Source of the DNA: SIG299 sp964541485
GTDB lineage: Bacteria > Bacillota > Clostridia > Lachnospirales > Lachnospiraceae
Length of the DNA: 40,060 bases
Direction of reading: 5' to 3'
NCBI GenBank assembly: GCA_964541485.1
Contig: CAZIQL010000019.1
Span: forward strand, 1 to 40,060
Shown: piece after piece, positions 31,841-40,045 of the stretch
How the letters are laid out: each line of letters opens with the position of its first letter
How positions within the stretch are numbered: the first letter of the stretch is position 1
Notes under the pieces: model-generated
What the model saw: only the letters and a program-made list of their open reading frames with translations
Told to the model about the DNA's origin: nothing
Databases searched by the model: none
Translations under genes and position numbers: made by a program

Positions 31841-32724
31841 TATACGAGACCAACCTTCTTTAATTCCTCTAAAAGCACTGCTGCATTCTCAGGCTCCATC
31901 TCAGTCAGAGGCAGACGCATCGGACCAACTTCCATGCCCATGAAATTCATTGCCTTCTTAACCGGAATCGGATTTACTTCGCTGAACAGTGCACGTACCA
32001 ATGGCAAATACTTTAACTGTAATTCCAGACTTCCCTTTACATCTCCTGCAAGATACTTTGCACAGATGTCATGGGTATCTCTTGGTGCTATGTTTGATAG
32101 TACGGAGATGACACCCTTACCACCGATTGACATCATTGGAACAATCAGCCCATCCTCACCGGAATACATATCAATGTCACCCTGACAGCGCTCCACGGTT
32201 TCAATGGACTGTGCAAGATTTCCCGTTGCATCCTTCATGCCGACAATGTTCTCAAATTCCTTTACCATGGTTGCTGCTGTGACAGGAAGAATATTGCAAC
32301 CGGTTCTGCCCGGGATATTATATAACAGAATCGGGAGGCTGGTGGACTTTGCAACCGTACCAAAATGGTTAATAAGTCCCTTCTGTGTTGCCTTATTGTA
32401 ATAAGGAGTTACTACAAGAGCAGCATCTGCCCCTGCCTTCTCTGCTTCCTTTGTAAGATAAATTGCAGTTTCTGTGCAGTTTGAACCCGTACCTGCTACC
32501 ACAGGCACTCTCTTTGCTGTCTTTGCCACTGCATAACGGATACACTCTATGTGCTCCTCATGAGAAAGCGTAGAAGCTTCTCCCGTTGTTCCTACGATAA
32601 CGATACTGTCTGTTCCGTTATCAATCTGGAAATCAATGATTTCCCCAAGCTTATCATAGTTTACTTCTCCATTCGCCTTAAATGGTGTAATAATTGCCAC
32701 ACCGGCTCCCGTAAAAATTGCCAT
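31840..32724 (-). CDS. dapA: 4-hydroxy-tetrahydrodipicolinate synthase
   Basis: A 294-residue TIM-barrel aldolase condensing pyruvate with aspartate semialdehyde. The Schiff-base lysine is K164 in VGMKDATGN, the catalytic tyrosine is Y135 in LLYNIPGRTG, and GTTGEAS (residues 45-51) binds pyruvate. Start: ATG at 32724 with AAAGGGG nine bases upstream; a 17-codon upstream extension has no ribosome site. It has a sigma-A promoter and a leader of about 62 bases, too short for a lysine riboswitch. dapB follows with overlapping codons. Confidence 0.97.
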   Translation of the reverse strand: MAIFTGAGVAIITPFKANGEVNYDKLGEIIDFQIDNGTDSIVIVGTTGEASTLSHEEHIECIRYAVAKTAKRVPVVAGTGSNCTETAIYLTKEAEKAGADAALVVTPYYNKATQKGLINHFGTVAKSTSLPILLYNIPGRTGCNILPVTAATMVKEFENIVGMKDATGNLAQSIETVERCQGDIDMYSGEDGLIVPMMSIGGKGVISVLSNIAPRDTHDICAKYLAGDVKGSLELQLKYLPLVRALFSEVNPIPVKKAMNFMGMEVGPMRLPLTEMEPENAAVLLEELKKVGLV

Positions 32725-32793
32725 AGCGATTCCCCTTTCTTTATCATAAACCGCCCGTTCCCGGACACAAAGCAATTCTTTTATTTTCCTGCT

Positions 32794-32823
32794 ATTGTAT
32801 CACTGTAGAGAGTACTTTGTCAA
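32794..32823 (-). promoter_or_regulatory. Sigma-A promoter of dapA-dapB
   Basis: Minus-strand TTGACA (32818-32823), an 18-base spacer and TACAAT (32794-32799). Predicted start near 32787. It lies between the exporter stop and dapA. Confidence 0.8.
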
Positions 32824-32851
32824 ACTTCCTCTACCAATATATTCACAGATT

Positions 32852-34621
32852 CTAAGAATTGCTTCCCGCCAGCTGAAGCTCATATAATTTTTTGTAAATT
32901 CCGTCGTTGTTTAAAAGCTCCTGATGAGTTCCGCTCTCTCTTAGTTTTCCCTTATGCATTACCATGATTTTATCGGCATGCTGGATTGTGGAAAGGCGAT
33001 GCGCCACCATGATGGTCGTCCTGCCCTTCATCAACTTCTGAAGTGCTTCCTGAATTAAAACCTCTGTTTCGGTATCAATGTTTGCGGTTGCTTCATCCAG
33101 CACCAGAATTGCCGGATCATAAGCAAGTGTTCTTGCAAAGGAAAGAAGCTGTCTCTGGCCCGCAGAGAAGGTGGCTCCGCGCTCGGTTACCTCTTCCTCA
33201 TACGCATGCTCCAGCTGTTCAATGAACGTATCCGCATTGACATAGCGTGCTGCTTCCTTTACTGCCTCGTCCGTAATTTCCTCATTCTTTAACCGGATAT
33301 TGCTCTTTACATCTCCGGTGAACACAAAGACATCCTGCTGCACCTGTCCTATGGCACTCCGAAGCTCGTCTGTGCTCATCTCTTTAATATCCACACCGTC
33401 AATCGTAATGCGTCCCTTCTGGACATCATAATATCTTCCGATGAGATTTAAAATAGAAGACTTTCCGGCACCGGTTGCGCCAACAAACGCCACACTCTGT
33501 CCCGGCTCAATCGTAAAGGAAACATCCCGGAGCACCCAGTCCTCTCCTGCATAGGCAAACCATACATGGTCAAACTCAATTCTTCCCTTGATTTCACCCA
33601 TTTCCACCGGATTTTCCGGATTCACTACCAGCGGCTCCTCATCTAAAATCGTAAAGATTTTTTCTGCGGATGCCATAGCTGACTGCAATGTACTAAACTG
33701 CTCTGCCAGCTCCTGAATCGGTTCAAAAAACGAACTGATATAGTTGGTAAACATATAAAGCACACCGTATGTGATGGTTCCCTCAAGAACCGTATAGCCG
33801 CCGGCACCAAGGATAATACATAGTGCCACAATGGAAAGAATGTACATAAGCGGACGGAAAATGGCAAACACCATCATCTCACGGTAGCTCGCATGATACA
33901 TATCCCTTGCGCGGTCCTTAAACTCCATATCCTTTTCATGCTCACGTGCAAAAATCTGAATGACCTTCATGCCGGAAATATGCTCCGAAAGATACGTATT
34001 CAACGCCGTCAGCTTTGTACGCACGATACGGTAGGTAGTCTTTGAAATACGCTTAAATACCACGGTCAGAAAAATGACGAGCGGAAGCAGGCAGAATGCC
34101 AGCAGCGCAAGCCTTACATTCAAGTGAAGCATAATTACCCCAAGACCGATAATCTTTGCCACATTCTTAATCAGCCGCACCAGAATCTGTGTGTACATCT
34201 CATTCAGTGCTTCCACATCGTTTGTCACCCGGGTCACTATCCTACCAACCGGAGTAATGTCAAAATAACGCATGGAAAGCTTTTGAATATGTTCAAACAG
34301 TTCCTGCCGGATATTATAAATAATCGTCTGTCCGGTCAGCTGTAAAATCCATGTATTTAAAAAGTTAAAGGTAAAAAGCAGAACCAGCACAATTCCGTAC
34401 TTTACCGCAATTCCTGCAATCTGTGAAAAGTCTGCCGATTGTGCAAACAAATCGATTGCTTCCCCGGTAAGCTTTGGGCGGTAAATTTCAAGTACCGTAA
34501 TCCCAAGCACAAGCAAAAGACAAAGTCCCATCTGCCACCAGTAAGGAGCCGCGTACTTTAACAGCCGCAGGAACACGGAACCCTGTACGGAAGAATCTTC
34601 CTGTAAATATTTCTTCTTCAT
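32852..34621 (-). CDS. ABC exporter half-transporter, catalytically complete Walker B subunit
   Basis: A 589-residue fused membrane and ATPase protein. Six helices in residues about 30-310 form the exporter domain. The NBD has Walker A GATGAGKS (381-388), Q-loop VQQDVF, signature FSAGQ (485-489, divergent from LSGGQ) and Walker B ILVLDE with catalytic E510; the switch histidine is in VAHRLST. It pairs with the subunit at 34639-36528. The intact glutamate here and its loss in the partner are the mark of heterodimeric multidrug exporters of the TM287/288 and BmrCD type. AAGGAG precedes the ATG by ten bases. The exported substrate cannot be told. Confidence 0.93.
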   Translation of the reverse strand: MKKKYLQEDSSVQGSVFLRLLKYAAPYWWQMGLCLLLVLGITVLEIYRPKLTGEAIDLFAQSADFSQIAGIAVKYGIVLVLLFTFNFLNTWILQLTGQTIIYNIRQELFEHIQKLSMRYFDITPVGRIVTRVTNDVEALNEMYTQILVRLIKNVAKIIGLGVIMLHLNVRLALLAFCLLPLVIFLTVVFKRISKTTYRIVRTKLTALNTYLSEHISGMKVIQIFAREHEKDMEFKDRARDMYHASYREMMVFAIFRPLMYILSIVALCIILGAGGYTVLEGTITYGVLYMFTNYISSFFEPIQELAEQFSTLQSAMASAEKIFTILDEEPLVVNPENPVEMGEIKGRIEFDHVWFAYAGEDWVLRDVSFTIEPGQSVAFVGATGAGKSSILNLIGRYYDVQKGRITIDGVDIKEMSTDELRSAIGQVQQDVFVFTGDVKSNIRLKNEEITDEAVKEAARYVNADTFIEQLEHAYEEEVTERGATFSAGQRQLLSFARTLAYDPAILVLDEATANIDTETEVLIQEALQKLMKGRTTIMVAHRLSTIQHADKIMVMHKGKLRESGTHQELLNNDGIYKKLYELQLAGSNS

Positions 34622-34638
34622 CTGTTTCCTGCTCCTTT

Positions 34639-36528
34639 CTATACTGTCTCAAGCTGTGCCTCAAGCTGCTGTTTTTCATACAGCCGGGCATATATGCCGT
34701 CTGCCTTCATCAATTCCTCATGTGTACCGTATTCTGCCATTCTGCCCTCATCAAGCACCAGAATATGGTCCGCATTCTGAATCGTCGAAATACGGTGTGC
34801 AATAATAATCGTTGTTTTTCCTTCTCTGTTTTCTTTCAAATTGCGAAGGATATTTTCTTCCGTATCGGTATCCACCGCAGATAAAGAATCGTCTAAAATC
34901 AAAATCGGTGCATTCTTCATGAGAGCACGTGCAATGGAACTTCGCTGCTTCTGTCCGCCGGAAATCGTCACACCACGCTCACCAACCATCGTGGAATACT
35001 GCTTTGGAAAATCCATGATATTATCATGAATGCACGCCATTTTAGCCGCTGCCTGCACCTCATCCAGGTCATCATACGCCTTATCCGCTGCACTCTCCCT
35101 GCTTGCAAGTTCCTGCTCCATATAAGCGTCCAGACTTTCCTTGCGGCTCAAAAACAGTTTATGCTTTCCCTTGTCCTGCGGAAGCTCCTTAAACTTTCTC
35201 ACACCAAAAGCGATATTGGTCTGTAGCGTATCCGAAAATAGGAAATTATCCTGTGGTACATACGCAATCTGTTCCCTTAAAACCTCCAGCGGAATCTCAT
35301 TGATATCTCTCCCGTCAAAGGAAATCATGCCATCCTCTACGTTGTACATATGAAGAAGCAGGTTTGCTACCGTGGTCTTTCCGCTGCCGGTACGGCCAAG
35401 AATGGCAAGCGTGCTGCCCTTTGGCACCGTTACGGAAATGTCCTTAAGCACCGCAGGCAACGCCTCCTTGTAACGGAACTCCAGACCCGAAATTCTGATT
35501 TCTCCTTCCAGTCCTTTGATTTCATAATCCGTCTTCTCTGTATCCTTAATATCCGCTTTCTCATCAAAAATACTCTGAATACGTCCCATGGATGCAAGTC
35601 CCTGGGAGAACGTATTGATACTGTCGCCCACCGCAATCATCGGCCAGACAAGCATACCGATGTATTGGTTAAACGCCACAAACTGTCCACCGGTAATCTC
35701 ACCCTCCACAACGAGATAGCCGCCGTATAACAACGTAATAACACTTGCAAGACCAATCAGTGCATCCAAAAGCGGCATCACGACTGCCTGAAGCTTTACT
35801 ACTCTCATATTCCTGTCTTTATTGTTTTTATTTGCCTTTGCAAATGCCGCAAGCTCCTGACGCTCCTGTACAAAAGCCTTGATGACACGGATACCGGAAA
35901 GACTCTCCTGTACCTCATCCGTCAGTCTCGAAAACGCCTGCAGCTTATCCTCATAGCGACGCTTCATGGCGCGCCCGTATGAAATTCCTCCAAATAAAAT
36001 AACCAGAAGCGGAATCACGGCAAGCAGCGTCAGCTCCGGATTGACATGAATAATCATTTTTGCCAGCACCATGATGGTCATAATAACCGCATCAAACGTT
36101 GAAATAACCGCCATGCCCACCGCCGAACGGACTGCCTGTAAATCGTTGGTAAAATACGACATCAGGTCACCGGTCTTATGCAAATTGTAATAATCCATGG
36201 AAAGCCCCGTCAGATGGGAAAACAAGTCCTCTCTGATTTCCAGCTCGATTTTCCGGCAACTTCCAAAAATAAAATATCTCCAGAAGAAACGGCCAATCAT
36301 CAGCCCCAGACCGACAAGAAAAATTAAAAGAACATATCGGAGTACCCCGTTTAAATCCATGGTTCCGTACATCAGACCATCCGCAATATAACCGGTAAAT
36401 TCCGGAATATACAGGTTTAAAAAGTCTACAACGAACAATGTAATGATACCGCCGAGATATGCCCATTTATGCCTTCCTACATAATAAAAAATCATTTTCG
36501 GGAATTTTTTCTTTTCCTTCTTTTGCAT
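34639..36528 (-). CDS. ABC exporter half-transporter, degenerate Walker B subunit with NBD insertion
   Basis: A 629-residue fused membrane and ATPase protein. Six helices lie in residues about 23-300. The NBD has Walker A GRTGSGKT (378-385), Q-loop Q426 and signature ISGGQ (522-526). Walker B ILILDD has D547 where the catalytic glutamate belongs, so one ATP site of the heterodimer should be inactive; this is normal for TM287/BmrC-like subunits. Between Q-loop and signature, residues about 443-490 are a charged helical insert (KELPQDKGKHKLFLSRKESLDAY and onward), about 40 residues longer than I expect for the family. The start ATG has only a weak ribosome site. It is followed after 17 bases by the partner gene. 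Confidence 0.92.
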   Translation of the reverse strand: MQKKEKKKFPKMIFYYVGRHKWAYLGGIITLFVVDFLNLYIPEFTGYIADGLMYGTMDLNGVLRYVLLIFLVGLGLMIGRFFWRYFIFGSCRKIELEIREDLFSHLTGLSMDYYNLHKTGDLMSYFTNDLQAVRSAVGMAVISTFDAVIMTIMVLAKMIIHVNPELTLLAVIPLLVILFGGISYGRAMKRRYEDKLQAFSRLTDEVQESLSGIRVIKAFVQERQELAAFAKANKNNKDRNMRVVKLQAVVMPLLDALIGLASVITLLYGGYLVVEGEITGGQFVAFNQYIGMLVWPMIAVGDSINTFSQGLASMGRIQSIFDEKADIKDTEKTDYEIKGLEGEIRISGLEFRYKEALPAVLKDISVTVPKGSTLAILGRTGSGKTTVANLLLHMYNVEDGMISFDGRDINEIPLEVLREQIAYVPQDNFLFSDTLQTNIAFGVRKFKELPQDKGKHKLFLSRKESLDAYMEQELASRESAADKAYDDLDEVQAAAKMACIHDNIMDFPKQYSTMVGERGVTISGGQKQRSSIARALMKNAPILILDDSLSAVDTDTEENILRNLKENREGKTTIIIAHRISTIQNADHILVLDEGRMAEYGTHEELMKADGIYARLYEKQQLEAQLETV

Positions 36529-36555
36529 GTTACTACTTTTCCGTCCCTTCTTCTT

Positions 36556-36837
36556 TTACTTCTCTGCCTCTTCCTGCCACTCCATCTCATGTACCGTTCC
36601 CTGCGCAAGCACCATTACCCGGTCGCAGAACAACGATATCCGGACGGTTCATAAGTGCCGGGGCAATGGCGACACGCTGACGTTGTCCGCCCGACAATTC
36701 ACGGACTTCCCTCTTTGCATGGTCTTCTTTTGATTTTACCTCTTTTAATGCCTCTATTACAAGTCCTTTTCTCTCTTTTTTCGTAAATCCCCACGAATTT
36801 CAAGCGGCTCTTCCGGCTCGGGATAAATACAATTCAG
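36556..36837 (-). pseudogene. Decayed oligopeptide-type ABC transporter ATPase
   Basis: The 325 bases between the exporter and a small gene hold the remains of an ATPase, read on the minus strand in three frames. Frame one gives NCIYPEPEEPLEIRGDLRKK and stops. One base shift later the sequence continues GLVIEALKEV, then VRELSGGQRQRVAIAPAL, then MNRPDIVVL; the usual arginine of AIARAL is proline. At Walker B the frame breaks, the DEP..D-loop to switch region is missing, and CDRVMVLAQGTVHE resumes in another frame to the stop at 36556. The Walker A part is absent. The EPLEIRG and CDRVMVLAQG blocks fit OppD/OppF-like ATPases. No function is expected. Confidence 0.85.
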
Positions 36838-36853
36838 ATTATTAAATTAGAAT

Positions 36854-37063
36854 TTAACTTTCTGTTTTTCTTGTTTTTTCCCACTGTTTCACTCTCGGAT
36901 CAAGCTTATGATACAATAGCTCTTCCATCGTATTTATCTCAACTACCGGCATTAAAGAATTTATTAAAACATGATTTAATAACACTTTGATTGCCGCCTC
37001 GTCTGCATCCGAAAACATGCAAAATAATTTCTTATAATCAAATATTTCCCACAATTCATTCAT
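36854..37063 (-). CDS. Small hypothetical protein, perhaps a gene fragment
   Basis: A 69-residue frame beginning MNELWEIFDYKKLFCMF and containing DADEAAIKVLLNHVLINSL, ending in a basic tail. It has no ribosome site before the ATG and an in-frame stop four codons upstream, so it could be the C-terminal stub of a lost gene. It lies directly beside the decayed ATPase. I recognise no family. The composition looks protein-like (amphipathic helices), but expression is doubtful. Confidence 0.4.
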   Translation of the reverse strand: MNELWEIFDYKKLFCMFSDADEAAIKVLLNHVLINSLMPVVEINTMEELLYHKLDPRVKQWEKTRKTES

Positions 37064-37108
37064 ATATATAAGTAACTATGCAATTTACATATCCGGAGGT
37101 CATTCTAT

Positions 37109-37465
37109 ATGAAGCAAACTATCATATACTTGCTGAAAGGACTTCTTTTTTCTTCCCTAATTTTTACCGCCCTGTTTTTCCTCCTCGCATTTCTGATGTT
37201 TCAGAATAACTGGGGTGCATCTGTTATGGTGCCGCTCCTCTACGTCATCCTCTGCCTTGCAACGTTTCTTGGAAGCTTCTACTTTTCCAAGCATGCTCCT
37301 GCCAGACGATTTGTCTGGGGACTGGTTTTTGGCGCGGTTTTTTTCGGAGTTTATGTGCTTGCTTCCTTTTTGCTGAATGGTCCGGCTGACTTCTCAGCAG
37401 ACCAGATTCTTACTGAACTCGTATTCTCCTTAATTGCCGGCATGGCAGGCGGAATGTTTTCCTGA
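37109..37465 (+). CDS. Four-helix membrane protein, TIGR04086-like
   Basis: A 118-residue protein with four hydrophobic helices (about residues 10-32, 39-58, 66-88 and 99-117). Short loops carry KHAPARRF after the second helix, and the C-terminus is glycine-rich (LIAGMAGGMFS). Size, helix spacing and location beside yajC and tgt match the TIGR04086 (YrzE-like) family of Clostridia, of unknown function. GGAGG lies nine bases before the ATG. In related genomes it often sits next to yajC; here a PHP gene lies between. Confidence 0.75.
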   Translation: MKQTIIYLLKGLLFSSLIFTALFFLLAFLMFQNNWGASVMVPLLYVILCLATFLGSFYFSKHAPARRFVWGLVFGAVFFGVYVLASFLLNGPADFSADQILTELVFSLIAGMAGGMFS

Positions 37466-37529
37466 TTACCCGGTCTTACTCTTTTAAAAAATTTCACTGT
37501 TTTGTCTGCTTTCAAATTCCCTCTCTTTG

Positions 37530-37538
37530 TGCTATACT
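37530..37538 (+). promoter_or_regulatory. Extended -10 promoter of the PHP gene
   Basis: TGCTATACT with the TGn extension and no good -35. Predicted start near 37545, leaving a leader of only about 20 bases. It resembles the rpoD promoter (TGTGCTATA in both). Confidence 0.6.
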
Positions 37539-37565
37539 TTTCTTATAGGAAAGGGGCGAAAGAAA

Positions 37566-38423
37566 ATGAAATATGTTGATTTACATGTCCACTCGACCGC
37601 TTCTGATGGTACACTGACACCGTCTGAGGTTGTGGAACGTGCGGCATCTCTTTCTCTGGCTGCAATTGCACTGACTGATCACGATACCACAAACGGTGTT
37701 GCCGAGGCAAAACAAAAGGCAGAGGAACTTAGAAAACAGGGAACTCCTATAGAGGTCTACTCCGGTGTTGAAATCTCTGCCGCCTATAAAAAAAGAGACA
37801 TTCATATTGTCGGATTGTTTGTGGATGAAACCAATGCCTTGTTAAACCACACTTTAGAGAATGCCAGAGCCAACCGTAAAAACCGCAACCTGCGCATTTT
37901 AGAGCGTTTTGAGTCTCTTGGAATCCATCTTACCATGGATGATTTGCTGGACGGTGCCACAGACACTGTCGTTACCCGAGCACACTTTGGCAGAGCACTG
38001 ATGAACAAAGGCTTTACCTCCTCTGTTCAGGAGGGCTTTGAAAAGTATTTAAACGAAGACGGTCCCTGCTACGTGGCAAGAGAATATATCGAACCGGAAC
38101 AGGCCATCGGACTGATTTTGAAGGCTGGCGGTGTACCGGTTCTTGCACATCCTCTGTTATATCAGCTGCCACACGATGAATTGGTATCCCTTTTGGAGCG
38201 TTTAAAGAAAGCCGGACTAAAGGGCATTGAGGTGTACTACTCTGCAAACCGTGGTCCGGACGAAATGAATGTGAAAGCTCTTGCTTCATACTTTTCCTTA
38301 GCGGCCTCGGGCGGCTCAGATTTCCATGGAACCATCAAACCGACCATAGAACTCGGCAAAGGAAAAGGGAACCTAAAGGTTCCCTACTCAGTCCTGCAAC
38401 ATTTAATTGATTTAAAAGCGTAA
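37566..38423 (+). CDS. PHP-domain phosphoesterase, YciV/RNase AM-like
   Basis: A 285-residue metal-dependent phosphoesterase. PHP metal ligands are visible in order: DLHVHSTASDGT (H7, H9, D15), LTDHDTTNG, VEISA, HIVGLF, VLAHP and SGGSDFHG. The arrangement fits the YciV/TrpH branch, whose members hydrolyse 3',5'-nucleoside bisphosphates and trim RNA 5' ends. Start: ATG at 37566 has AAGGGG nine bases upstream; a longer frame lacks a site. It converges on yajC with three bases between stops and no hairpin, so transcripts probably overlap. The exact substrate is inferred from the family. Confidence 0.9.
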   Translation: MKYVDLHVHSTASDGTLTPSEVVERAASLSLAAIALTDHDTTNGVAEAKQKAEELRKQGTPIEVYSGVEISAAYKKRDIHIVGLFVDETNALLNHTLENARANRKNRNLRILERFESLGIHLTMDDLLDGATDTVVTRAHFGRALMNKGFTSSVQEGFEKYLNEDGPCYVAREYIEPEQAIGLILKAGGVPVLAHPLLYQLPHDELVSLLERLKKAGLKGIEVYYSANRGPDEMNVKALASYFSLAASGGSDFHGTIKPTIELGKGKGNLKVPYSVLQHLIDLKA

Positions 38424-38426
38424 GAA

Positions 38427-38765
38427 TTAGTTTTCCTTATTCTGCTTTTCTACTTCAACGATTGCCGCTTTCTTCATCGGGATGCGGCAATTTTTGTTGT
38501 TACCGAATTCTACGATAATAACATCCTCATCTACCATATCAATGATTACGCCATAAAAGCCGCTGGTTGTTAAAATGCTGTCACCTACTGCGATAGAGCT
38601 CATTAACTCATCCTGCTTCTTCTGTTGCTTCTTCTGCGGACGGATAATCATAAAATAAATCATCGCACCAAAGAAAATAACATATACAACCAAGGTTCCG
38701 ATCATGGAGCCGCCGCTCAATCCGTTTGCTGCATCTGTTGTCAAAAGTGTAGTAAATGTGTTCAT
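38427..38765 (-). CDS. yajC: Preprotein translocase subunit YajC
   Basis: A 112-residue protein with one membrane helix (about residues 21-42, MIGTLVVYVIFFGAMIYFMI) followed by the family hallmark RPQKKQQKK and a small beta domain (VGDSILTTSGFYGVIIDMVDED). It is an accessory subunit of the SecDF translocon. AAGGAGG lies seven bases before the ATG. It follows tgt by 15 bases, the usual tgt-yajC pairing. Confidence 0.95.
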   Translation of the reverse strand: MNTFTTLLTTDAANGLSGGSMIGTLVVYVIFFGAMIYFMIIRPQKKQQKKQDELMSSIAVGDSILTTSGFYGVIIDMVDEDVIIVEFGNNKNCRIPMKKAAIVEVEKQNKEN

Positions 38766-38780
38766 TTTTATTTCCTCCTT

Positions 38781-39914
38781 TTATTTGTCGCCTTCTTCAA
38801 ATCCGGCTAACTTTGCTTTTTTATACTCAGCAAAACGCTGCTCCTCGATGGCTTCTCTGATTTCCTCCATCATCTTATTATAGAAATAAAGATTATGGGT
38901 AACTAAAAGCCTCAGTCCCAGCATTTCCTTTGCTTTTAATAAGTGGCGGATGTACGCCCTGCTGTAATTCCTGCAAGTCGGACACTGACAGGTCTCATCG
39001 AGCGGTCTGTCATCCAGCTCATACTTTGCATTTAAGAGCGTCATTTTACCATGGTTGGTATAGGCATTGCCATGTCTTCCGTTTCTTGCCGGATATACAC
39101 AGTCAAAGAAGTCAACGCCACGCTCTACTGCCTCTAAAATATTGGCCGGTGTGCCGACACCCATCAAGTACGTCGGCTTTTCCAGTGGCAGATACGGCAC
39201 GGTCTTTTCAATTACCTCGTACATCGCTTCATGGGATTCGCCCACTGCCAGACCTCCCAGTGCATAACCGTCTAAATCAAGCTCTGTAATCTGCTTTGCA
39301 TGCTCAATACGAATGTCATGGAAAACACCGCCCTGATTGATACCAAACAGCATCTGCTGCTTGTTAATGGTATCCTCCAAAGAATTTAAACGGTCCATCT
39401 CCGCCTTACAACGGTGGAGCCATCTCGTTGTTCTGGCAACAGAATCCTCCATATACTTACGTGCTGCCGTAGAAGGCGGACACTCATCGAATGCCATCGC
39501 AATGGTAGAAGCAAGATTCGACTGAATCTGCATACTCTCCTCCGGTCCCATGAAAATACGTCTGCCGTCCACATGGGACTGGAACGTAACACCTTCTTCT
39601 TTAATTTTTCTAAGACCCGCCAGGGAAAACACCTGGAAGCCGCCGGAATCGGTCAGAATCGGCTTGTCCCAATTCATAAACTTATGCAATCCGCCAAGCT
39701 GTTTTACCACCTTGTCCCCCGGACGCACATGTAAATGATACGTATTGGACAATTCCACCTGTGTACCGATTTCCTGTAAATCCATTGTGGAAACCGCGCC
39801 CTTAATCGCTGCCGCCGTACCAACGTTCATAAATACCGGTGTCTGAATCTTACCGTGAACCGTCGTCACTTCACCGCGCTTTGCGTTTCCGTCTTTGCAT
39901 ATTAAACGATACAT
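38781..39914 (-). CDS. tgt: Queuine tRNA-ribosyltransferase (tRNA-guanine transglycosylase)
   Basis: A 377-residue TIM-barrel enzyme that swaps guanine 34 for preQ1 in tRNAs with GUN anticodons. The general acid/base is D89 (LTDSGGFQVFS), the nucleophile D271 (FDCVYPARNGRHG), and the zinc ligands are C309, C311, C314 and H340 (CQCPTC, then LVTHNLYFYN). Start: ATG at 39914 with AAAGGA six bases upstream; a five-codon longer version would use that site as coding. A tRNA-Trp and a terminator lie directly upstream, leaving no space for a promoter in between. Confidence 0.96.
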   Translation of the reverse strand: MYRLICKDGNAKRGEVTTVHGKIQTPVFMNVGTAAAIKGAVSTMDLQEIGTQVELSNTYHLHVRPGDKVVKQLGGLHKFMNWDKPILTDSGGFQVFSLAGLRKIKEEGVTFQSHVDGRRIFMGPEESMQIQSNLASTIAMAFDECPPSTAARKYMEDSVARTTRWLHRCKAEMDRLNSLEDTINKQQMLFGINQGGVFHDIRIEHAKQITELDLDGYALGGLAVGESHEAMYEVIEKTVPYLPLEKPTYLMGVGTPANILEAVERGVDFFDCVYPARNGRHGNAYTNHGKMTLLNAKYELDDRPLDETCQCPTCRNYSRAYIRHLLKAKEMLGLRLLVTHNLYFYNKMMEEIREAIEEQRFAEYKKAKLAGFEEGDK

Positions 39915-39930
39915 AGTTTTTCCTTTCATG

Positions 39931-39966
39931 AAAAAAATAAAGCCCTGAGCTGTATCTCAAGGCTTT
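39931..39966 (-). terminator. Terminator between tRNA-Trp and tgt
   Basis: An eleven-pair stem AAAGCCTTGAG/CTCAGGGCTTT (one T-G pair) with loop ATACAG, followed on the minus strand by ATTTTTTT. The T run ends 16 bases before the tgt start codon. Confidence 0.85.
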
Positions 39967-39974
39967 CAGAAAAA

Positions 39975-40045
39975 CAGGGGATGAGAGAATCGAACTCCCG
40001 CTAAAGGTTTTGGAGACCCTTGTCATACCATTTGACCAATCCCCT
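39975..40045 (-). tRNA. tRNA-Trp (anticodon CCA)
   Basis: A 71-base cloverleaf on the minus strand. Acceptor AGGGGAT/ATCCCCT with discriminator G, D-stem GTCA/TGAC, anticodon stem AGGGT/ACCTT with loop CTCCAAA (anticodon CCA), variable TAGC, and T-arm GGGAG-TTCGATT-CTCTC. CCA is not encoded. The G discriminator and CCA anticodon fit bacterial tRNA-Trp. Confidence 0.95.

Noticed and set aside
32725..32793. Lysine riboswitch upstream of dapA
   Set aside because: The leader is about 62 bases, far shorter than an L-box, and has no matching core.
38421..38429. A bidirectional terminator between the PHP gene and yajC
   Set aside because: Only three bases separate the stop codons and no stem with a T run is visible.
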